A DNA stretch of 64,000 nucleotides from Dactylosporangium fulvum (lineage in GTDB: Bacteria; Actinomycetota; Actinomycetes; Mycobacteriales; Micromonosporaceae): contig NZ_CP073720.1 in NCBI RefSeq assembly GCF_025137375.1, forward strand, positions 7,340,501 through 7,404,500, in the 5' to 3' direction. Made by a program: the position numbers and the translations under genes. Shown piece after piece: positions 57,941 through 64,000 of the stretch. The notes beneath the pieces were generated by a model that saw only the letters and a program-made list of their open reading frames with translations, was not told the DNA's origin and ran no database searches. Numbering within the stretch: the stretch's first letter is position 1; each line of letters opens with the position of its first letter.

Positions 57941-58981
57941 TCAGACCGCGATCGAGAAGATGCGTCGGGGGTTGTGAATCATGATCTGGTCGAGCTGTTC
58001 GTCGGTGACGCCCTTGGACTTCAAGCGCGGAACCCAGCTGGTGAACATGTAGTTGAGGTCGACCTTCTCGTTCTCCAGCTGTGGGTCGGAATCGGTGACC
58101 GTCGCACGGGGGTTGAAGAACCACCGATCGAACGACAGGACGATGCGATCCAAGTAGCCGTCCTCGATGAGCTCCACGAGGGCATTGGCCATCGCCTCGT
58201 CCAGCTCTTCCGCGCTACCGATGCGCCAGGGAATGCCGATGTGGTCGAGCTGGACGTTCGCGCCCATCTTGAGGACCTCGCGCATCATGTTGACCTGAGG
58301 TGGCACGAAGGCGTGGCCGATGATCACCTTTGACAGGTCCATGCCGACCTCGTCGAGGATCTCGAGCTGCTCGCGTCCGGGGTTGGTGACCTCGAAGTCC
58401 ATCGGGTCGATGTGCGTGTTGATGCCGCAGCCGACCTCCATGGCCGCCCGGCCGGCGGCCCGGATCAGGCGGTCCTCCACCTCGTGGACGTGGCGACCGT
58501 ACGCACCCACCGGGCTCGGCTTGGGGAAGACGCTTTCCTGACCGGTGGCGATCTTGATGGCGCCGGCCTTGTACGGCGTCTGCTGCCACGCGAACACCAT
58601 GCCCTCGGTCAGGTCCCGCACGAAGAACTCCGTGAGCTCCTCGATGGTCTGCCGACGCCAGTAGTAGGGCACGCCCATGCGCTCCGGGAAGAACCCGGTG
58701 ATCGCCACGACGTTGAGGCCGGTGCGCTCGGCGACGTCCACCATGAACTGCGGGTGACGGCCGACCTCCGCCGGGGTCATGTCGATGAGGGTCTTGTACC
58801 CGTTGGGGAGCATGCCATTGATGACCTGGCCGCTGACCCGCTCGACGGCGGCGGGGTGGTCGAATACGGTCCGGTGGTCCAGCTCGGCCCCTGGATACCC
58901 GTAGAGCAGGTGCTCGTGGGTAAGGATGCGACCGGTCTCCTCGGCCGGGATGTCACCCAGCACGGTTCGGAAGATCTGCAT
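57941..58981 (-). CDS. Phosphotriesterase-related metal hydrolase
   Basis: 346 residues, amidohydrolase-superfamily barrel. Metal ligands: HxH in THEHLL (His22, His24), bridging lysine in AIKIAT (Lys143), His in INTHID (His190), His in IGHAF (His223) and Asp in LSFDRWF. Relatives hydrolyse lactones or phosphoesters. With SDR, ROK kinase and cupin genes around it, a sugar-lactonase role fits best, but that is inference. ATG 58981 has AAAGGAGAG upstream. Confidence 0.87.
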   Translation of the reverse strand: MQIFRTVLGDIPAEETGRILTHEHLLYGYPGAELDHRTVFDHPAAVERVSGQVINGMLPNGYKTLIDMTPAEVGRHPQFMVDVAERTGLNVVAITGFFPERMGVPYYWRRQTIEELTEFFVRDLTEGMVFAWQQTPYKAGAIKIATGQESVFPKPSPVGAYGRHVHEVEDRLIRAAGRAAMEVGCGINTHIDPMDFEVTNPGREQLEILDEVGMDLSKVIIGHAFVPPQVNMMREVLKMGANVQLDHIGIPWRIGSAEELDEAMANALVELIEDGYLDRIVLSFDRWFFNPRATVTDSDPQLENEKVDLNYMFTSWVPRLKSKGVTDEQLDQIMIHNPRRIFSIAV

Positions 58982-59015
58982 GACGAACTCTCCTTTGACC
59001 TCGACGAACGGCGGC

Positions 59016-59444
59016 TCAGCCGGCCAGCTCGGTGCGCAGCCGGGCGAACAGGGACGGAAGGGCATCAGCGTCCACCGCGACACGGTCGGGATCGACGTCG
59101 AGGACGAGCTCCCGAACCAGGTGAGCACCGGAGCCGCTCGCAAAAATGGGCACCTCCGCAGCGTGCAACCGCCTGAGAAGAGACACCTGCTCGTCGCTGA
59201 CCGCCGGGCGACCGACAACGGTCCCCGGCACTACCAGTGCATCCACCGTCTCGGACACGACCGCGTCTGAGGCCGTGTCCCCAAGAATCGGGTATCCCAA
59301 GTGACTCTCACACGGGCCCTCCCCCGGACCGACGATCTTGACCTCCGCCCCCTCCTCCCTGGCGCGCAGGACTGGGTACCAGAACTCGAGCTCCTGGTAG
59401 CCGTCAAAGGCGAGGACAACGATCGAACGATTGGACAAAGTCAT
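59016..59444 (-). CDS. Short DJ-1/PfpI-like protein lacking the catalytic Cys
   Basis: 142 residues. It starts like the neighbouring PfpI protein (VVLAFDGYQELEFWYPVLRAREEGAEV), but the nucleophile elbow reads FASGSGAHLV with no Cys, and the C-terminal third is missing or replaced. It may be a non-catalytic partner of the 57264-57929 protein or a ligand-binding relic. First gene of a four-gene operon, directly after an operator at 59469-59493. Confidence 0.75.
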   Translation of the reverse strand: MTLSNRSIVVLAFDGYQELEFWYPVLRAREEGAEVKIVGPGEGPCESHLGYPILGDTASDAVVSETVDALVVPGTVVGRPAVSDEQVSLLRRLHAAEVPIFASGSGAHLVRELVLDVDPDRVAVDADALPSLFARLRTELAG

Positions 59445-59468
59445 GAGGAGTGACCTGGCCTCTCAGGG

Positions 59469-59493
59469 AACTGGTCTAATACATGAACCAGTT
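59469..59493. promoter_or_regulatory. Inverted-repeat operator upstream of the PfpI/phosphotriesterase operon
   Basis: AACTGGT-N11-ACCAGTT, 25 bp before the ATG at 59444. The core CTGGTC-N9-AACCAG matches, with one change, the sites at 3788 and 61787, implying a common repressor, most simply the HutC-type protein at 61946-62701. No clear -35 was found. Confidence 0.55.
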
Positions 59494-59688
59494 GCAGTGT
59501 TTCACACGACTGATCGGTTGGGAAGGTCCGCCATGAACCGCAGTAACGGCTGAGGAGTCGTCATCACCGTGGTGACCGTGGCCTCCGGCCTGGGCCTGCT
59601 CACGTTGCCCGGGTGCGGCCACGGCCAGGAGATCAGTCAGTGTGAGGTTCCCCCGACAACGCGGAGGGTTGACGATCTCCGACAGCAG

Positions 59689-59916
59689 CCCGCGGGCCGG
59701 AGCGGCCTCGCGGGCCAGCCAACCGCAGTAGGTCGACGGAGCGATATTCAGGACCCGAAGGACGGGTTCGACCCCGAAGCGGTCACGCAGCGCTTCGGGG
59801 TGCACACCGAGTTGTTCGGCCAGTCGCTTGATCACCGGTTTGGCGTCGGACTCCCGGTAGAACCGCACCGCACGCCGGCGCAGCTCGTCCGGGTGCGAGG
59901 CTACGGTTCGGACGCG
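59689..59916 (-). mobile_element. IS3-family transposase remnant (fused OrfA/OrfB scraps)
   Basis: Minus-strand reading holds an OrfA start-like piece (HPDELRRRAVRFYRES, then AKPVIKRLAEQLGVHPEAL) running directly into an OrfB-like piece (VLNIAPSTYCGWLAREA). The intervening parts and the DDE domain are missing, so this is an internally deleted, inactive relic. It ends at the ROK gene. The stretch 59494-59688 shows nothing else. Confidence 0.6.
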
Positions 59917-59921
59917 TTGGG

Positions 59922-60887
59922 TCAGGAGCCGGACTGGGCCGCGGTGAACTTGTTGAGCGCGTGCGACGCGGCCCCAAGAAGCGCCGAGTCCTCGTCCTCC
60001 CCCACGTGGTGCAGCTCCGTTCGGGCCCAGTGCGGCCGGGTGCGATCCCAGTGCGTTCGCACCGCTTGACCGAACCACGTGTCCGGGGCCAGCTTCGCAC
60101 CGGCCAGGACGATGCGGTGCGGATCAAGCGTCGCGACGATCGTGCGCATGCCGGCGGACAATACGACCGCGGATCGGTCGAGTATCTCGGCCGCCCGGCT
60201 GTCGCCGTCCCGGGCGGCGTCTTGAAGGTCCCCGGCGTGCAGGACGCGTCCAGTCCGGGCGCGCGCAGCGAGCAAGGGGCTCAGCCCTGCCTCTGCGAGT
60301 GCGTTCGCGGCTTCGGCCAGGATCCGTCCGGAGACCAACTGCTCCAGGCAACCAGTGCCGCCACACGGGCAGCGCGGGCCGTCGACATCGATCACCACGT
60401 GGCCGAAGTCGCCGGCTCCCCCGAGTCCGGGGTCCAGCAGGCCGTCCCTGATCACCGCTCCGCCGACGCCGGTACCCATGGTCAGGACGGCGGTCGTCCC
60501 GTGCGGCCAGCGCGCCGCCACGCCCAGTGCTTGGGCCTGGACGTCGTTGAGCAGGTAGGTGGGCAGTGGCAGGTGCGGACGCAGCGCGGCCGCGACGTCG
60601 GTCCCGTCGGTGAAACCGAGGTTGAGGGCGGTGCCGACGATGCCTTCCTGGACCACGCCTGCGAGTCCTACGCCCACCGCCGCGGCAGGCCGGCCGAGGT
60701 GTGAGGTGATGCCCAGGACCATGTCCGCGACGGTGACGTACTGGTCCGCCAGGCTCTGCGGCTTGGCGCGCCGGTCCTTGCGCACGAGCCTGCCGCCCGA
60801 CACGGCGGCCACCCTGATCCAGGTCCCACCCCAGTCGACGGCGGCCACGAGGGTGTCGTGACCGCCGTCGACCGCGGCATTAGCCAA
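59922..60887 (-). CDS. ROK-family sugar kinase
   Basis: 321 residues. ATP-binding AAVDWGGTWIRVAAV, LNDVQAQALG with catalytic Asp, TMGTGVGGAVI, and the ROK zinc motif CPCGGTGCLEQ. It lacks the N-terminal helix-turn-helix of ROK repressors, so a cytoplasmic glucokinase-like or amino-sugar kinase is likely. TTG at 60887 overlaps the cupin gene by 8 nt; a GTG 12 codons later is an alternative. Its 3' end touches the IS3 remnant, and the final residues may have been replaced there. Confidence 0.85.
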   Translation of the reverse strand: MANAAVDGGHDTLVAAVDWGGTWIRVAAVSGGRLVRKDRRAKPQSLADQYVTVADMVLGITSHLGRPAAAVGVGLAGVVQEGIVGTALNLGFTDGTDVAAALRPHLPLPTYLLNDVQAQALGVAARWPHGTTAVLTMGTGVGGAVIRDGLLDPGLGGAGDFGHVVIDVDGPRCPCGGTGCLEQLVSGRILAEAANALAEAGLSPLLAARARTGRVLHAGDLQDAARDGDSRAAEILDRSAVVLSAGMRTIVATLDPHRIVLAGAKLAPDTWFGQAVRTHWDRTRPHWARTELHHVGEDEDSALLGAASHALNKFTAAQSGS

Positions 60888-61728
60888 CGCAGCCCGGCCG
60901 ATACTCGCCGGCCACCGAGAAGATGCCCGAGGCGGGCTCGTGGCTCATGTTGTAGAACGAGTGTTCCGTGCCGGCCGGGATTCGCACACCGTCCCAGGGG
61001 TTCAGCTCGACCCACTTCTTCGTGCCGGAGAACTCGACGTGCAGGTTGCCCGACTCCACGAAGACCACCTTGTCCGCGCCGTGGCTGTACACGCCACTGC
61101 GCTGACCGCCCAGGAACGACATCTTCCCAGCGGTGAGGTGTTCCGTGCTGGCCAGGATTCCCACGAGGATCTCGCGGCCCCGGATGGCGCCTTCCATGCG
61201 CCAGAGGATGTCGGCCTCCCGGATCATCCAGGTGGTCCGCTCGCGCGGGGTGTCACGGGCCATCGGCCAGTTGCCGAGCAGCTCGTCCTGGCCCTGCTTC
61301 GGCGGACCCTCAAGCGGCGGCTGGGCGCGAGCGTAAGCGCCGCCCGTTCCGGACTTGGGAGCCGGCTGGAAGAACTCGAGCATCCGCAGCTGCTCGTTGC
61401 TGTGGTTCCACTGGTAGTGCCAGGTGTCCTTGCGGAAGAAGATGGCCTCACCAGGGTTGACGACAAAGACCTCGCCGGTGACCGGGTTACTCTGGACCAT
61501 GCGGCCCTCGAGCACGTAGAAGAGCTCGTCCGCACCGAACACGGTGGGGTTGGCGGGCGAGGAGATCGCGGAACCGTTCGGCGGCATGCCGACGATGTTG
61601 AGGTTCATCGTTGCGTCGTCAGCGTAGAACCAGTCGCACAGCCGTCCGGTGGTCTCGTCACCCCAGGTGCGCCGCTCGATGTCTTGGTATCGAAGGACTT
61701 CCGGCTCGCGGGTGGTTTCGTCTGTCAT
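60880..61728 (-). CDS. Double cupin-domain protein
   Basis: 282 residues from ATG 61728 (GAGAAGG upstream). Two cupin barrels: the first has FYVLEGRM and IFFRKDTWHYQWNHS, the second GVYSHGADKVVFVESG, HVEF and RIPAGTEHSFYN with metal-type His/Glu residues. Such proteins act as isomerases, dioxygenases or binding proteins; the exact reaction cannot be told. It leads the cupin-ROK operon under the operator at 61786-61808 and is divergent from the HutC-type regulator. Confidence 0.82.
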   Translation of the reverse strand: MTDETTREPEVLRYQDIERRTWGDETTGRLCDWFYADDATMNLNIVGMPPNGSAISSPANPTVFGADELFYVLEGRMVQSNPVTGEVFVVNPGEAIFFRKDTWHYQWNHSNEQLRMLEFFQPAPKSGTGGAYARAQPPLEGPPKQGQDELLGNWPMARDTPRERTTWMIREADILWRMEGAIRGREILVGILASTEHLTAGKMSFLGGQRSGVYSHGADKVVFVESGNLHVEFSGTKKWVELNPWDGVRIPAGTEHSFYNMSHEPASGIFSVAGEYRPGCVG

Positions 61729-61785
61729 GTCGCCTTCTCGGGGTCGGACGCTCTCGCGTTGAATCCAGCCAAGCACGTGAAGCTA

Positions 61786-61834
61786 ACTGGTCTAAATACT
61801 GGACCAGTCTGATGGATCGAGCCGACCGTGTCAA
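61786..61834 (-). promoter_or_regulatory. Promoter and operator of the cupin-ROK operon
   Basis: Minus strand: TTGACA (61834-61829), 17-bp spacer, CAGACT (61811-61806), overlapping inverted repeat CTGGTC-N9-GACCAG (61787-61807). The arrangement duplicates the one at 3761-3808. The site also lies 138 bp upstream of the regulator gene on the plus strand, allowing autoregulation. Confidence 0.65.
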
Positions 61835-61945
61835 TCGACTCCGCCTGCGCGACAAGCGACTTCACGAGAGCGGATGGCCTGGCGCTAGGATGCATCGCGG
61901 CCGGCGCGGACCGCAGCGCACAGGAACGAACCAAGGAGGGCAGCC

Positions 61946-62701
61946 GTGGTGAAGGCACTCGACCTCAAGGTCTCCCCGGCCCGCGTAGAGGGCCGCAACA
62001 ACGCGGTCGAGGCCTACCGCGTCCTCCAGGAAGCGTTGACCTTGGGGCAGTTCCCGGCCGGCACCCGGTTGCCCGGTGAGCGCACCTTGGCCGCCGAGCT
62101 CGGGGTCAGTCGTTCGACGCTGCGACAGGTGCTCAGCGCCCTGGCCGACGCCGGACGAATCATGCCCTCACCGCAGCGCGGCTGGTTCGTTGCCGAAAAC
62201 CGGCTCGTGCACGAGCCCAACCGGCTGCGAGGGCTCAGCGAGGTCGCACGTGAGCGCGGCATGGAAGCGTCGTCCCGGGTCATGGGGACCACGGTTCGCC
62301 AGCCCACACTGGCCGAAGCGGAGGTCCTGGGAATCGACACGTCCCAGCCCGTGGTCGACCTGCGCCGGGTCAGGTTCCTGGACGGGTCGCCGCTCAGCGT
62401 CGACCACTCGTGCCTCGATGCCTCACGGGTTCCAGGCATCGAGGACATCGACTTCACCGGCCAGTCGCTCTACGACGTGCTGCGCGACCGGTATGACATT
62501 GCCGCCAGCCGGTGCGACTACGAGCTCGCGGCGGAGGCGGTCAAGGCAACGGAGGCCAAGCTGCTCGGACTCGAGCCCGGCGATCCGGTGCTGGTCGGTT
62601 ATCAGAAGACCTTCGACCAGCACGACCAGTGCTTTGACGTGGGCCTCCAGCTGTATCGCGGGGACGCCTACCGGTTCCAAGCGTCGCTGTTCCGGTTCTA
62701 G
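61946..62701 (+). CDS. GntR-family regulator, HutC subfamily (UTRA domain)
   Basis: 251 residues. The N-terminal winged helix has FPAGTRLPGERTLAAELGVSRSTLRQVLSAL; the UTRA effector domain covers about 95-250 (VVDLRRVRFLDGSPLSVDHS; EPGDPVLVGYQKTF). HutC proteins repress catabolic genes until a sugar or amino-acid derivative binds the UTRA domain. GTG 61946 has AAGGAGG about 7 nt upstream. Its neighbours suggest that it controls cupin/ROK and PfpI/phosphotriesterase operons, and perhaps the ABC operon at 4016. Confidence 0.92.
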   Translation: MVKALDLKVSPARVEGRNNAVEAYRVLQEALTLGQFPAGTRLPGERTLAAELGVSRSTLRQVLSALADAGRIMPSPQRGWFVAENRLVHEPNRLRGLSEVARERGMEASSRVMGTTVRQPTLAEAEVLGIDTSQPVVDLRRVRFLDGSPLSVDHSCLDASRVPGIEDIDFTGQSLYDVLRDRYDIAASRCDYELAAEAVKATEAKLLGLEPGDPVLVGYQKTFDQHDQCFDVGLQLYRGDAYRFQASLFRF

Positions 62702-62718
62702 GGCGGCGCCGTCGACCG

Positions 62719-63543
62719 TCAGCCCTTCATCGCACCCGATGCCATTCCCTGCATCAGCCTCTTTTGCACGAGGAGGAAGAAGATCACCACGGGGATGGTG
62801 AAGATCGCGCTCGCTGCCATCACTCCTCCCCAGTCCGTGTAGTAGCTGGAGAAGTACTGCTGCAGGGCGACGGGGAGCGTTTCGATCTCGGGCCGCTGCA
62901 TATACGTCGCCGAGAACATGAGTTCGTTCCACGACGTAATGAATGCGTAGACGGAACTCGCGGCCAACCCTGGCCAGGCCAGTGGAAACACGATCGACCA
63001 TACGGTTCGCAGCCGACCCGCCCCGTCGACCAGAGCGGCCTCTTCGAGTTCGTACGGGATCTCGACGACAAACGATCGCAGCATGAAAGTGCACAGGCCC
63101 ACGGTCAGGGCCAGGTGACTCAAGGTCAGCCCTTGGAATGTGTTGAGCATGCCGGCGTTGCGGAACAGCGTGAACAACGGGATGACGAGGATGGTCTGCG
63201 GGAGCAACTGCGTGACGAGGATGACGACCGTGAGAATGTGCCGGGTCCGCAGCCGGTAGCGGGCCAAGGCATAGCCCGCCAACAGGGCGATGAAGCCGGT
63301 CAGGACCGTAGTCGCCACGGCAACGATGAGGGAGTTCCGGAACTGGGTGGGGATGTTGCCGTCGAGCAGGTGCGTGTATCGCTCCACGGTCGGTGACGTG
63401 ACGATGAAACGAGGGGTGCGGGTGAACAGCTCGCTGTCGGGCTTGATCGACGTGACCAGCATCCAGAAGAACGGAAAAAGGCTGGTCAGCACGATCACGG
63501 CGATCAGAAGGTACAGCGCACCACGGCGCAACAGTGACGTCAT
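62719..63543 (-). CDS. Carbohydrate ABC transporter permease, MalG type
   Basis: 274 residues with six membrane helices, EAA-loop ELEEAALVDGAGRLRTVWSIVFP and family-typical end MQGMASGAMKG. ATG at 63543 overlaps the upstream permease stop by 4 nt. It forms the channel with that permease; the binding protein should lie beyond the right edge. The stop is 17 nt from the convergent regulator stop. Confidence 0.9.
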   Translation of the reverse strand: MTSLLRRGALYLLIAVIVLTSLFPFFWMLVTSIKPDSELFTRTPRFIVTSPTVERYTHLLDGNIPTQFRNSLIVAVATTVLTGFIALLAGYALARYRLRTRHILTVVILVTQLLPQTILVIPLFTLFRNAGMLNTFQGLTLSHLALTVGLCTFMLRSFVVEIPYELEEAALVDGAGRLRTVWSIVFPLAWPGLAASSVYAFITSWNELMFSATYMQRPEIETLPVALQQYFSSYYTDWGGVMAASAIFTIPVVIFFLLVQKRLMQGMASGAMKG

Positions 63544-64000
63544 CGAGCGTCCTCCCGGTTCAGCCGGACGTACAGCACGCTCACCGCGGCCAGCATGAGG
63601 AACAGGACCACGGCCATGGCCGCAGCGGAGCCCTGGTTGAGCTGCGCGAAGGCCTCGAGCCAGGTCAGCAGGGACAGCACCTCGGTCGAGTGGTTCGGGC
63701 CGCCAGGTGGTGTGGTCATCACAAGGAAATGGTCGAAGGACTGATACGCCCAGATGGTCGAGATCGTGGTCATCACGACGAGCAGCGGACGGATCATGGG
63801 CAGCCGGATGTGTCGCAGGATCTGCCAGCCGTTGGCGCCGTCGACCCGTGCCGCCTCCACCACTTCACCGTGGGTGCCTCGTAGCCCGGCGAACAACGAA
63901 ACCGCCACGAAGGGAACCGAGTGCCAGACGACAGCGACCGTGATGGCCACCATGGCCGGCGTACCCGTGCGGAACCAGGAGAAGCCGCTGAAGGATTCGA
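63540..64000 (-). CDS. Carbohydrate ABC transporter permease, MalF type (5' part missing)
   Basis: The C-terminal about 153 residues are visible; the open frame continues past the window edge. The EAA loop EVVEAARVDGANGWQILRHIRLP, a WHSVPF helix before it and two helices after it identify a MalF-type permease. An ATG at 63953 is internal, not the start, because family-like sequence (SFSGFSWFRTG) continues upstream of it. Confidence 0.88.
   Translation of the reverse strand, partial: ESFSGFSWFRTGTPAMVAITVAVVWHSVPFVAVSLFAGLRGTHGEVVEAARVDGANGWQILRHIRLPMIRPLLVVMTTISTIWAYQSFDHFLVMTTPPGGPNHSTEVLSLLTWLEAFAQLNQGSAAAMAVVLFLMLAAVSVLYVRLNREDAR

Overview
The window is high-GC actinomycete DNA. Codon third positions are strongly G/C-biased, GTG and TTG starts are frequent, and the regulator families (SARP, MerR, MarR, LuxR-type two-component, HutC/GntR) are typical of Streptomyces or Micromonosporaceae-type bacteria. 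I cannot name the species. No tRNA, rRNA or CRISPR array was seen.

Layout. 1-7.4 kb: end of an ABC ATPase gene, a decayed patch (beta-propeller remnant, MerR gene, truncated flavin reductase, MarR gene), a TolB-like lipoprotein and a sugar ABC transporter operon (4016-7177). A hairpin and a transposase scrap at 7.23-7.41 kb mark the left edge of the biosynthetic region. 7.4-50 kb: a nonribosomal peptide (NRPS) cluster in five divergent operons. 50-56.5 kb: a hydrolase, a two-component system with an unusual tandem kinase, and a membrane-anchored serine hydrolase. 56.5-64 kb: a carbohydrate or related catabolic locus (SDR, two DJ-1/PfpI proteins, phosphotriesterase-like hydrolase, ROK kinase, double cupin, HutC regulator, ABC permeases) with an IS3-type scrap.

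The NRPS cluster has seven adenylation domains on six proteins plus a stand-alone PaaK-like ligase. The starter protein (42138-47381) is A-PCP-Cy-A-PCP. Its first A domain lacks the amino-acid Asp and has Gly there, which fits an aryl acid such as anthranilate. A TrpE/TrpG-type anthranilate synthase and a class II DAHP synthase are encoded nearby. The Cy domain should form an oxazoline or thiazoline ring, and a divergent serine hydroxymethyltransferase suggests an alpha-methylated ring precursor. A Lys2-like adenylation domain fused to PCP and an alpha-oxoamine synthase (28464-32096), together with a lysine epsilon-aminotransferase, points to a lysine/aminoadipate-derived amino-ketone unit. 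Other parts are a Gln-like module with a dead condensation domain, an A-PCP/P450 pair, C-PCP, C-A-PCP-TE with a Cys nucleophile, a half-Cy-A-PCP-C protein, two type II thioesterases, a PhpK-like cobalamin radical SAM enzyme, a methyltransferase, MbtH, an MFS exporter and an AlkZ-like DNA glycosylase. The glycosylase suggests that the product may damage DNA.

Regulation. A SARP activator is encoded at 32460-33392. I find the same promoter architecture (two TAACC-like repeats 11 bp apart, with the -10 hexamer 14 bp after the start of the second repeat) in front of all five NRPS operons. Separately, CTGGTC-N9-GACCAG-type operators occur at the left sugar ABC operon and at both right-hand catabolic operons, beside the HutC-type regulator.
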